NCBI GenBank assembly: GCA_943372215.1
Contig: CALRXU020000010.1
Coordinates: 108,330 to 172,329 of the forward strand
Source: UBA6183 sp943372215
GTDB taxonomy: Bacteria; Bacteroidota; Bacteroidia; UKL13-3
Reading direction: 5' to 3'
DNA: 64,000 nucleotides
Each line of letters begins with the position of its first letter. Position 1 is the first letter of the stretch. A model generated the notes under the pieces. The model was not told the origin of the DNA, searched no databases, and saw only the letters and a list, made by a program, of their open reading frames with translations. Position numbers and translations under genes: made by a program. Positions 1-7,738 of this stretch are shown here, one piece after another.

Positions 1-428
1 CTAAATGTTTTGTTAAATCCAGTTAAGAAGTCAATTCGTGGCCCTAGGTTTGCAAACACGGTAAGTCTTTTATCAAGAGGGTATTTCAGTTCACCACAAG
101 TGTTAAGTGAAACGTATTGTAAACTTGCTTCCGATTTTAGGTTAACTGGATTACCTCCATTTGATGAAACCGTTATTCCCGCTCCTTCTCCTCCTTTTTC
201 CAAATAGCCGATATTGCTTGATAAATTAACGTATTTTTTATTAAAATAGTCAACTCCAATAAATACTGGTACGGAGGACCTGTAATTGGAATAAGCCATC
301 TGCTCAAAAGTGCCAATCTGCCAATCCAGTTTTGATAGAGCCATCCCAGACTGGACGGTAATGACTTGACCTTGTAGTTGCGAAGCAAGCAATACCCCAG
401 TTAAAAGAAGTGTTGTTAATTTAATCAT
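1..428 (-). CDS. Outer-membrane beta-barrel-like protein, 3' end cut by window edge
   Basis: An open frame runs on the minus strand from an ATG at 428 to the window edge without a stop (about 142 codons). The first 21 residues form a signal peptide ending LQGQ, typical of Bacteroidota exported proteins. The rest has alternating strand-like stretches rich in Tyr, Asn and Gly (for example VPVFIGVDYF and LTVFANLGPRIDFLTG), as in small outer-membrane barrels. The C-terminus lies outside the window, so the family cannot be named. It follows the Dph6-like gene on the same strand with a 67-nt gap. Barrel fold and outer-membrane location are inferred from composition only. Confidence 0.6.
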   Translation of the reverse strand, partial: MIKLTTLLLTGVLLASQLQGQVITVQSGMALSKLDWQIGTFEQMAYSNYRSSVPVFIGVDYFNKKYVNLSSNIGYLEKGGEGAGITVSSNGGNPVNLKSEASLQYVSLNTCGELKYPLDKRLTVFANLGPRIDFLTGFNKTF

Positions 429-495
429 GATGTGAAACTAATGAGCTTGAGGCAACTAACAAAGCAAGTCGTGTAAAATGGTTGTCTTTTTTACG

Positions 496-1230
496 TTATC
501 TCAACAACAAATCAGCATACCAAAAACCAGTATTCATGGGGTTGTCTGTTGCGTTGCAATCGTAGCTGCTATCGTTGTCTTGTTTTGTGGGGGTGTAAGT
601 TCGGTACACCACTTCCCCTTTAACAAAACTAATAGGTTGTTTAAACAAGGGGCCATCATATACGAACGTGTGAAACTCTCCATTTTCCCCGCAAGGGTCT
701 ACATCTTTCGGCAGGTCTTTTAAAAAGTCGTGGTCAATCACCCTGCCAACAAAACTTTTGTCCAAGTATTTTTCGTTTACGCAGGTGGTAATGGTTTTAA
801 ATCCCAATTCAATAAACTCATGCATGAGTTGTTTGGTGGGGATTTGCCAAAGAGGAAACAAGCCTGTTAATCCAACTTGTTTTAATTTATCTTCCCGATA
901 CTGCCTAAGGTCTTCCAGAAAAATATCGCCAAACGCGGACATGCTTGCGCCTTGTTGTTTAAGCTGATGCAATGTTGTGGCCATGGTTTTTTCATACACC
1001 TCCATAGTAGGGGCTTCTGGAACAAACATCTTATGCAAAGGCAGTCCTATGGAATCAACCTGTTTTTCCAGTAGCTCAACCCGCACTCCATGCATGGAAA
1101 TGCGCTGGTATGCCTCGCTAATGCTGGTTAACAAACACATCACTTCATATTGCGGCATTTGCAGCAGTTTATATAAACACAAGGCAGAATCTTTGCCTCC
1201 ACTCCAGTTAAATATCACTTGTTGTTTCAT
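496..1230 (-). CDS. PP-loop ATPase, diphthine--ammonia ligase (Dph6)-like
   Basis: The 244-residue protein opens with the pyrophosphate-loop signature SGGKDSALCLY at about residues 10-20, used by N-type ATP pyrophosphatases to bind ATP. Near the C-terminus it has the GENGEFHTFVYDGPLF block typical of the Dph6/MJ0570 family. In eukaryotes and archaea Dph6 amidates diphthine on elongation factor 2. Bacteria do not make diphthamide, so the bacterial members must act on something else, and the substrate is unknown. It is cytoplasmic, with no signal peptide. It starts 27 nt after the stop of the GH53 gene on the same strand, so the two may be co-transcribed. Family assignment is firm; the reaction is not. 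Confidence 0.85.
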   Translation of the reverse strand: MKQQVIFNWSGGKDSALCLYKLLQMPQYEVMCLLTSISEAYQRISMHGVRVELLEKQVDSIGLPLHKMFVPEAPTMEVYEKTMATTLHQLKQQGASMSAFGDIFLEDLRQYREDKLKQVGLTGLFPLWQIPTKQLMHEFIELGFKTITTCVNEKYLDKSFVGRVIDHDFLKDLPKDVDPCGENGEFHTFVYDGPLFKQPISFVKGEVVYRTYTPTKQDNDSSYDCNATDNPMNTGFWYADLLLR

Positions 1231-1257
1231 GCAATCTATTATTCAAGTATCAATACA

Positions 1258-2358
1258 CTAATAGGCATCCAGCACGGGCAAAACTTCGCGGTTAAAATCC
1301 CAGAAGGCTTGGTTCTCATAAGTTGAACCATTGGTGGCAGTGCTACCTTTATAGCTTACCCATTCTGCACCCCAATAGCAATAACCTATGGAGTTAGGTA
1401 CCTTTTTTAGCACTTGCTGAATACCTAATAAATAATCTTTTTGCCCTTGTGGTGTTGGGGGATAAGTTGCTATGAGCTGTGAATCCAGCCCAATAATGTT
1501 ATTGGTCCAATCATTCCAGCCCAGCGTAAATGGGTAGGAGGTTTCAGTGATAAAAACAGGCTTTTGGTATTGGGTTGTAAGTGAGGTAAGGGTTAGTTGC
1601 AAACTATCCAGGTTTTTCCCATGCCACATAGGATAATAACTTAAACCGATGATATCAAAATCCATGTTGGCCATGTTTTGGTAAAACCAACTGGCATTTT
1701 GTAAACCCGCATAATGAAGGATGATTTTGGTGTTTTTGTTGCTTGCGCGAACCGCATCAATACCCGCTTGTAACAATGCTTTCATTTGAGGAAGGTTATT
1801 GATATTGCCATCAGGCCACAACAGGCCATGGTTTATTTCGTTCCCAATCTGAATATAATCTGGATTGATTTCAGTGGTTACTTTTTGGGTGTAAGCATAA
1901 ACACTATCTTTTAATTGGTTAAAGCCAATGCCTTGCCATTGTTGCGGTTTGGTTTGTTGTGCAGGGTCGGCCCATGTATCAGAGTAATGAACAGTGAGCA
2001 ATGTTTTTAGGCCAAGTGCCTTTATTTCCTGCACCAAACTTTTTACCGTTTCAAAATCAGAATTGGGAGATGAGGGATTTTTCCAAAGCCTCAAACGAAT
2101 CAAGTTTACACCTGATTTTTTAAGGGTTAACAGCATGTCTTCGGCCTGCTTTTGTTGGTTGTAAAATAACAAACCACTGGCTCTAATTTCCGGCAGGAAA
2201 GAGAGGTCAACCCCTTTTATTTCAGGGTTGTCTACCTGAGGTAAAACCGGGTTATCTTCTTTGTTTTTACAACCGATTAGGGTACAACAAGCAACCATGC
2301 AAAAAAGGAGCCATTGCATAAAGAGTATCTGTATTTGTAGAGGTTGTTTATTTGACAT
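1258..2358 (-). CDS. GH53 endo-beta-1,4-galactanase lipoprotein
   Basis: This 366-residue protein belongs to glycoside hydrolase family 53, which cleaves beta-1,4-galactan side chains of pectin. It has the family's KGVDLSFLPE opening, SGVNLIRLRLWKNP, HYSDTWADPAQQTKP, the acid/base glutamate in QIGNEINHG and the nucleophile glutamate in FITETSYP. The N-terminus is a lipoprotein signal with lipobox LIGC (Cys30), so the enzyme is probably anchored in an envelope membrane. An internal Met at residue 14 would give a shorter but equally good lipoprotein signal. No SusC/SusD pair or other pectin genes lie nearby, so it is not part of a visible polysaccharide utilisation locus. A terminator separates it from upstream gcvH. 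Confidence 0.88.
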   Translation of the reverse strand: MSNKQPLQIQILFMQWLLFCMVACCTLIGCKNKEDNPVLPQVDNPEIKGVDLSFLPEIRASGLLFYNQQKQAEDMLLTLKKSGVNLIRLRLWKNPSSPNSDFETVKSLVQEIKALGLKTLLTVHYSDTWADPAQQTKPQQWQGIGFNQLKDSVYAYTQKVTTEINPDYIQIGNEINHGLLWPDGNINNLPQMKALLQAGIDAVRASNKNTKIILHYAGLQNASWFYQNMANMDFDIIGLSYYPMWHGKNLDSLQLTLTSLTTQYQKPVFITETSYPFTLGWNDWTNNIIGLDSQLIATYPPTPQGQKDYLLGIQQVLKKVPNSIGYCYWGAEWVSYKGSTATNGSTYENQAFWDFNREVLPVLDAY

Positions 2359-2450
2359 AACAATTTAGAACATACCTAAAAAATTAATGAAAGATGTGCT
2401 GTTCTTTATTTACAAGTAAACCGTGCAATAAAACGGGCTAAATGATTACA

Positions 2451-2486
2451 AAAAAAGCCAAACGAAATTTTACGTTTGGCTTTTTT
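2451..2486 (-). terminator. Rho-independent terminator after gcvH (bidirectional)
   Basis: A perfect inverted repeat with arms GCCAAACG and CGTTTGGC, loop AAATTTTA, is flanked by six A on one side and six T on the other, so it can work on both strands. It lies 16 nt past the gcvH stop on the minus strand and insulates the GH53 gene. Confidence 0.85.
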
Positions 2487-2502
2487 CTAAAATAGCGGTG
2501 GC

Positions 2503-2883
2503 TTATGCGCCAACCAATTCTTTATAAGCTGCTGCGCTCATTAATCCGCTCACTTCTGCGGCATCAAATCCAGTTAATGAAATCATCCAACCTTCACCAT
2601 AAGGGTCGCTGTTTACCAATTCAGGGGCACTATCCAAAGCTTTATTAAAAGCACTTACTGTTCCACTCAAAGGAGCAAATAAATCAGATACTGTTTTAAC
2701 GGCCTCAACCGTACCAAAAACGTCATGTTGAGCAACGGGTTTACCAACAGTGTTGATATCAACATATACGATATCACCCAATTCTCCTTGGGCAAAATCT
2801 GTAATGCCTATATAGGCTAAATCACCTTCAATACGAACCCATTCATGATCTTTGGTGTACAATAAGTTTTCTGGAAAATTCAT
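2503..2883 (-). CDS. gcvH: Glycine cleavage system H protein
   Basis: This 126-residue protein is the lipoyl carrier of the glycine cleavage system. It shuttles the aminomethyl group from the P protein (glycine decarboxylase) to the T protein in the cytoplasm. Family marks are YTKDHEWVRIEG near the N-terminus, GITDFAQGELGDIVYVD, and FGTVEAVKTVSDLFAP, in which Lys63 is the expected lipoylation site. Length and ends are normal. It stands alone: gcvP and gcvT are not in the window. The 153-nt divergent gap to rsmI should hold its promoter, but I could not pick one out. A strong terminator follows. Confidence 0.97.
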   Translation of the reverse strand: MNFPENLLYTKDHEWVRIEGDLAYIGITDFAQGELGDIVYVDINTVGKPVAQHDVFGTVEAVKTVSDLFAPLSGTVSAFNKALDSAPELVNSDPYGEGWMISLTGFDAAEVSGLMSAAAYKELVGA

Positions 2884-3036
2884 AATCGTGCTTATTTATT
2901 TTTGGGCTAAATTACGGTTTGCAGGTAAATAAAAAAATAAATTATCGGTAAATACCTTTGCCCAACAAGTTACTGTTCATGTTTGTTGAATTTTAAGGAT
3001 GTTTCAATCCTATTTTGATAATTGTATATTGCACCC

Positions 3037-3744
3037 ATGTCGGCCAAGCTTTATGTGATACCAACACCTATTGGAAATCTAGAGGATATTACCCTGAGGG
3101 CATTGCGTTTGCTCAAAGAAGTAGATGCTATTTTGGCAGAGGATACTAGGCAAACGGTAAAGTTACTTAAACACTATAGTATTGAAAAGCCCCTAATTCC
3201 TTACCATATGCACAATGAGCACAGGGAGTTGAGTCGATTTACGGATTTGTTGTTGAGTGGGAAAACCCTGGCGTTGGTGAGTGATGCAGGAACACCCGGA
3301 ATAAGCGACCCAGGCTTTTTATTAATACGTGAGTGTTTGCGCAATGGCATTATTGTGGATTGTTTGCCAGGGGCAACTGCGTTTGTACCTGCATTGCTTA
3401 AGAGTGGATTACCAGCTAATCAGTTTTGTTTTGAGGGCTTTTTACCCGATAAAAAAGGAAGACAAACACGTATTAAGAAGCTTAGTACAGAAGAAAGAAC
3501 GGTTATTTTGTACGAGGCCCCCCATCGTTTGGTAAAATGTTTAACCCAGCTGGTTGAATTTTTTGGGGCAGAGAGGCAAGCCTCAGTGTCTAGGGAACTC
3601 AGTAAAATGTTTGAAGAAACCATTAATGGCACCCTAGCAGAATTAATTACCCACTTTACCATAAAGCCCCCTAAAGGTGAAATTGTGATAGTGGTAAGTG
3701 GTTTGGATGCAAAAAAAGCTAAGGATGAAAAAGAGATTGAATAG
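3037..3744 (+). CDS. rsmI: 16S rRNA (cytidine-1402-2'-O)-methyltransferase RsmI
   Basis: This is a 235-residue member of the tetrapyrrole-methylase fold family. It 2'-O-methylates C1402 in the decoding centre of 16S rRNA using SAM. Diagnostic segments are VIPTPIGNLEDITLRALRLL, LAEDTRQTVKLL, LALVSDAGTPGISDPG and LPGATAFVPALL. The frame is open five codons further upstream to a TTG at 3022, but the ATG at 3037 places the conserved strand at the usual position, so I chose it. The 3' end overlaps the convergent isochorismate synthase gene by 26 bp. The protein ends with a lysine-rich tail. Confidence 0.95.
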   Translation: MSAKLYVIPTPIGNLEDITLRALRLLKEVDAILAEDTRQTVKLLKHYSIEKPLIPYHMHNEHRELSRFTDLLLSGKTLALVSDAGTPGISDPGFLLIRECLRNGIIVDCLPGATAFVPALLKSGLPANQFCFEGFLPDKKGRQTRIKKLSTEERTVILYEAPHRLVKCLTQLVEFFGAERQASVSRELSKMFEETINGTLAELITHFTIKPPKGEIVIVVSGLDAKKAKDEKEIE

Positions 3745-4819
3745 TTTGCAATTTCTTCTCCGTTTCTGCAAATTCACTTTCTGCAATACTTTGGCCAGTT
3801 ATTCCAGCCCCAGCATACAATAGAGCCTTATCTTTAAACAACTCTGCGCAACGTAAATTTACAAATAATTCAAGGGTAGTTTTAGGCAAATGTATGCCGA
3901 TAAAACCACTATAAAATCTGCGTTCCAAATGTTCTTTAGATGCAATAAGCAAGCTGGCCTCTAATTGTGGTAAGCCGCATACTGCTGGTGTTGGATTCAA
4001 CCCCTCAAGCACATGGTGAAATTTAGAAGTTAGAATCACATCATTAGAATGCACTTTAAAAGCACTTCGTAAGTGTTTTACATTGCCAGCGGCAATGGTT
4101 TCCACCTCGCCAATATTTATTTTTTTAAACCCATTTTCCCTAAACACTCCATGAATAAAAAACTCAATCATGCCTTGTTCATCTTGTTCTTTAGCGGTCC
4201 ATTCTTGCGTGGAGTCAATTGGCAAAGTACCTGCAAGTGCTACGGTTTGAAGGGTGTTGTTACCTGTGCTGATGAGTTGTTCAGGTGTAGCTGTGAACCA
4301 TGAGCCAATACCTTGTATGCTGTAAAAACATACGCATGCATCTGGATATTGTTCGCAAGCCGTTTCAAACATCACATCAACTTGTTGAGGTGAGGTAAAG
4401 TCAACAGAAACACAGCGTGCAGCCACCGCTTTATCGATAGTTCCAGCTTCTATTTGGGCAACAATTTGGCGCACATAGTCCACATAAAAAGCCTCGTCAG
4501 CCATAAAGTTGGTTGAATTGCCTCCCTCGTGCCAATGGTTTAATGTACCAACAGCGTTTGGTAAACTGCCATAAATACAAACGGAATTTTTAAAAACCGC
4601 TTCCGCCTTTAGCGCATAAGCCTTATTTCCTGCCCCATATGGCGAGCAGAAAAACAAAGGTTGATCAACCACTTCGTACTTCACCCGAATCATCTCGGGG
4701 GCTGCTGAGGCATAAAAATAGTACACATCTGTTGTACCTGGTAAACGAATGGCGGCAAAGTTTACCCCTAGTGTTTTGGCAATATTAAATTGCTGGTGGA
4801 TGTTCGTATCCTCTTTCAT
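3719..4819 (-). CDS. menF: Isochorismate synthase (MenF/EntC family)
   Basis: The 366-residue protein is a chorismate-binding enzyme that should convert chorismate to isochorismate, the first committed step to menaquinone. The chorismate-binding C-terminal domain shows DKAVAARC (the lysine matches the catalytic base of EntC/MenF), GSWFTATPEQLIS, ALAGTLPI and the terminal LLYAGAGITGQSIAESEFAETEKK, with the metal-binding glutamates. It follows the MenI-like thioesterase with a 35-nt overlap, so the two are surely co-transcribed; this pairing favours menaquinone over siderophore synthesis. Its 3' end overlaps rsmI by 26 bp on the opposite strand. EntC or salicylate-type synthases are related alternatives, but no siderophore genes are present. 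Confidence 0.9.
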   Translation of the reverse strand: MKEDTNIHQQFNIAKTLGVNFAAIRLPGTTDVYYFYASAAPEMIRVKYEVVDQPLFFCSPYGAGNKAYALKAEAVFKNSVCIYGSLPNAVGTLNHWHEGGNSTNFMADEAFYVDYVRQIVAQIEAGTIDKAVAARCVSVDFTSPQQVDVMFETACEQYPDACVCFYSIQGIGSWFTATPEQLISTGNNTLQTVALAGTLPIDSTQEWTAKEQDEQGMIEFFIHGVFRENGFKKINIGEVETIAAGNVKHLRSAFKVHSNDVILTSKFHHVLEGLNPTPAVCGLPQLEASLLIASKEHLERRFYSGFIGIHLPKTTLELFVNLRCAELFKDKALLYAGAGITGQSIAESEFAETEKKLQTIQSLFHP

Positions 4820-5255
4820 TGTTTTTTAGTTCAACAACTGCCATAGTTAAGCGGCTGATGCAATTTAATTTGCCACGTTCATCCGTGATCCGAATTTCCC
4901 ACACATGCGTGGTTTTTCCAATATGTATAGGTTTAGCCGTACCATAAACAAAACCATTGCCTTCATGTGCACTGCGCACATGATTGGCATTAATATCCAA
5001 GCCTACTGCTACATAGCGTTCTCTATCAATGGCTAGGTTGGCCGCTAAGCTTCCGGCAGTTTCTGCCAACACACAATATGCTCCGCCATTAACTATGCGC
5101 AAGGGTTGAACCGTGCGGTGGTCAATGGGCATGCGTGCAGTTAAGTAATCTATGCCAAACTCAACAAACTCAATCCCAATGTACTCGGCCATGGTGTTAG
5201 CATTCCGTTTATTTATTGCTTCTAAGCTTATTTTATCAAAGTTTTTAAATGCCAT
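4785..5255 (-). CDS. menI: Hotdog-fold thioesterase, MenI/YdiI-like (DHNA-CoA thioesterase)
   Basis: This 156-residue PaaI-type hotdog thioesterase closely resembles E. coli YdiI/MenI. It has HRTVQPLRIVNGGAYCVLAE (the Glu is the expected catalytic residue), VGLDINANHVRSA, HIGKTTHVWEIRITDERG and SRLTMAVVE. MenI hydrolyses 1,4-dihydroxy-2-naphthoyl-CoA in the menaquinone pathway. Overlap with the isochorismate synthase gene supports that role. It starts 11 nt after the stop of the hybrid kinase gene on the same strand, so the quinone pair may sit at the end of the two-component operon. A broader aryl- or acyl-CoA specificity cannot be excluded. Confidence 0.83.
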   Translation of the reverse strand: MAFKNFDKISLEAINKRNANTMAEYIGIEFVEFGIDYLTARMPIDHRTVQPLRIVNGGAYCVLAETAGSLAANLAIDRERYVAVGLDINANHVRSAHEGNGFVYGTAKPIHIGKTTHVWEIRITDERGKLNCISRLTMAVVELKNNERGYEHPPAI

Positions 5256-5266
5256 ATCAAGAATTA

Positions 5267-7234
5267 TTATTTTTTCAATAAGCGTGAAATTTTAAGGTAT
5301 AAATCTTCTTGTTTAAAGGGTTTCGTAACAAAATCATTCATACCTGTATTGTAAACCCGTTGCCGTGTTTCATCAAAGGCATCTGCAGTGAGGGCTACAA
5401 TGGGAATGTTAGCGTTCATTACCTGATCAGGGTTTTCGCGGATGTAGGCAGTGGCATCATAACCATTCATTTCCGGCATTTGTAAATCCATCAGTACCAA
5501 ATCGTAATTTACCTGTTTTAATGTTTCAATGGCTTTTATCCCATTATCTGCAATGGTAACGCTTGCGCCCCACTTAAGCAAGAAACGTTTCGCTACCAGT
5601 TGATTCATTGCATTGTCTTCTACCAATAAAATGTGATAACCTGCTAAACTAGCTTCTTCAGTTAGGTCCTGGTTGCCAATCTCCTCTGTCGACTCGGTTG
5701 CACTTTCATATGCAATATCAAAATAAAAAGTGGAACCCTCATTGGGTTGGCTTTTTACGCCAATATAGCCGTTTTGCAGTTCTACCAAGTTTTTGGTAAT
5801 AGCAAGTCCTAAGCCAGTTCCTCCAAACTTACGGGAAGTATCTGTATAAGCTTGCGTAAAACTTTCAAAAATGCTGTCCACTTTATTTCTTGCAATTCCG
5901 ATTCCGCTATCAGTAACTGAAAAGCTAAGCAAGTACTTGTTGTTGAATTTTTGCTTCACTTTTACCATCACCACAATGCCTCCTTTATGCGTAAACTTAA
6001 CAGCGTTTCCTAACAGGTTATATAAAATCTGGCTTAAACGATAAGGATCCCCTTTTATAAAGTTGGGTACATCAGGATGCACACTTAGGTTTAGGTACAA
6101 CTCTTTTTCATCAGTTTGAAATTTGAAACTTTTGATGAGCTCGGTGAGTTTACGGTATAAATCAAAGGATATATTTTCGAGCTTGATTTTACCAGCCTCC
6201 ATTTTACTAAAATCAAGAATATCATTAATAATTACCAATAGGTTATCAGCCGAATAACGAATGGAATTAAGGTATTCGTTGTTTTCACCTTCAGTAATCT
6301 GGTCTAGCAATAAATCGGTAATGCCAATAATGGCATTCATTGGTGTTCTGATTTCATGGCTCATGTTAGACAAGAAATCAGATTTGGCACGAGCGGCTTT
6401 AATGGCTTCGTTTTTTGCATCTAACAAACCCTGTTGAGCACGTTTTTTTTCGGTAATATCTTGCGCGTAAACAGCTACTCCTATTACTTCTTGTTTGTGG
6501 TTTCTAACCGGGTTGTAAGAAACTTCATAAAAACGTCTTTCTGTATTGGGCAAACCATATTCCTGTTCAAGCATAAACTGTTCACCAGCCAATGCACGAA
6601 TCAGGTTTTGCAACTCATTTTCTTGGTCTAGCTTAAAAGGCTCCTTACCAACCAAGGTACTTCCAATTTCAATATCAATACCATAAAGGCGCTTCATATT
6701 TAATTTGTGCGCACTGTTAAAAGAAGTATAATGGTAATTGCGATCTAAGGCAAACACACTGGATTTTGTGCTTTCTAATATGGCTTCAAGTCTTGAGGCA
6801 TATTCTTTGAGAGCCTCATCAGCTTGTAATTTTTCTTGTTCTGCTGTTTTAATGCGGAAAGCATGATGCAAGACCCGTTCAATTTTATCAGGGGTAAGGT
6901 CGTATTTGCTAAAGTAATCAATGGCTCCGAGCCTAAACATATCTGCTGCTATTTGCTCGTTGCCTTGAGAGGTCATCACCACTACCCCAGTTTTAATGCC
7001 TTGTTCTTTCAATTTTTTTAACAAGTCAAAACCATTAAGGCCTGGCAATTGGTAGTCTAAAAAAATGCAATCTAATTGCTGATTTTGTGCCTCAATAAGT
7101 GCTTCATGAGCAGAAACACATTCGATAATATCTACCTGCAACGAAAGTTGAGCGAGACATCGTGAAAAGATTTTGCGATCTACTTCATCATCATCAACCA
7201 ATAAAATACGATGGATAGTACTGTTAAAACTCAT
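5267..7234 (-). CDS. Hybrid sensor kinase: REC-PAS-HisKA-HATPase-REC
   Basis: A 655-residue cytoplasmic hybrid histidine kinase. Order: an N-terminal receiver (phospho-acceptor Asp60 in IFLDYQLPG), a PAS domain (about 160-270), HisKA with His293 in SNMSHEIRTPMNAIIG, an HATPase with NLLGNAVKFTHKG, DSGIGIARNK and GGTGLGLAITKNL, and a C-terminal receiver (Asp583 in LVLMDLQMPEMNG). The frame is open 12 codons upstream, but the ATG at 7234 forms an ATGA overlap with the stop of the preceding response regulator gene, a usual sign of translational coupling, and puts the receiver at the N-terminus. There is no membrane segment or DNA-binding output domain. Phosphate probably flows through the neighbouring regulator. 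Confidence 0.92.
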   Translation of the reverse strand: MSFNSTIHRILLVDDDEVDRKIFSRCLAQLSLQVDIIECVSAHEALIEAQNQQLDCIFLDYQLPGLNGFDLLKKLKEQGIKTGVVVMTSQGNEQIAADMFRLGAIDYFSKYDLTPDKIERVLHHAFRIKTAEQEKLQADEALKEYASRLEAILESTKSSVFALDRNYHYTSFNSAHKLNMKRLYGIDIEIGSTLVGKEPFKLDQENELQNLIRALAGEQFMLEQEYGLPNTERRFYEVSYNPVRNHKQEVIGVAVYAQDITEKKRAQQGLLDAKNEAIKAARAKSDFLSNMSHEIRTPMNAIIGITDLLLDQITEGENNEYLNSIRYSADNLLVIINDILDFSKMEAGKIKLENISFDLYRKLTELIKSFKFQTDEKELYLNLSVHPDVPNFIKGDPYRLSQILYNLLGNAVKFTHKGGIVVMVKVKQKFNNKYLLSFSVTDSGIGIARNKVDSIFESFTQAYTDTSRKFGGTGLGLAITKNLVELQNGYIGVKSQPNEGSTFYFDIAYESATESTEEIGNQDLTEEASLAGYHILLVEDNAMNQLVAKRFLLKWGASVTIADNGIKAIETLKQVNYDLVLMDLQMPEMNGYDATAYIRENPDQVMNANIPIVALTADAFDETRQRVYNTGMNDFVTKPFKQEDLYLKISRLLKK

Positions 7235-7659
7235 AATGAATGATTTTCGGGAAATTGATTCACCATCCAAAAATTACTTAGCGTGGCAAACGAAGCAATA
7301 AATTCGTTTGAATCAAAATGTTTGATGATGTAGCCTGAAACATTTAGATTAAACGCAGCTTGCTTGTCCCTTTCCTCGTTTGAGGTGGTCATAATAAAAA
7401 CCATATTATGGCGCAATTCTTCATCAGTTCTTATCCTTGACAAAAACTCGATGCCGTTCATTTTGGGCATATTTAAATCAAGCAAAATAACCCTTGGATA
7501 GGGAACCTCATGACGGTATAACATGCGCAAAGCCTCTTCACCATCATTGGCAACAAACAAAGCGCATGGGAGTTGTAGTTTTTTTAATGCCTTTTTTACA
7601 TTCATGATGTCAATTTCATCATCCTCTATTAGTAGAATATTTACAGGCGTATTGTTCAT
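7231..7659 (-). CDS. Single-domain response regulator (Rcp1-like receiver)
   Basis: The 142-residue protein is one receiver domain without an output domain. The acidic pair is in LLIEDDEID, the phospho-acceptor is Asp61 in VILLDLNMPKMNG, the switch Thr lies in FIMTTSNEERD, and the conserved Lys in YIIKHF. The sequence style (LFVANDGEEALRML, LLDLNMPKMNG, YIIKHFDSNEF) is that of Rcp1-type partners of PAS/phytochrome-like kinases. It sits between the membrane PAS kinase (79 nt upstream) and the hybrid kinase (4-nt overlap), so it probably relays phosphate between them. Confidence 0.93.
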   Translation of the reverse strand: MNNTPVNILLIEDDEIDIMNVKKALKKLQLPCALFVANDGEEALRMLYRHEVPYPRVILLDLNMPKMNGIEFLSRIRTDEELRHNMVFIMTTSNEERDKQAAFNLNVSGYIIKHFDSNEFIASFATLSNFWMVNQFPENHSL

Positions 7660-7738
7660 TTTGCAAAACCTTGTGCAAGTTAACTGTTGTTTCGGTTAAA
7701 ACCTCAATCAAGTCCTTAAGGATTGATTAAATCGGCAT

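Noticed and set aside
2953..2960. TACCTTTG upstream of rsmI as a -7 promoter element
   Set aside because: The sequence fits, but the nearest upstream TTTG is about 31 nt away, too far for a -33 element, and the leader would be long.
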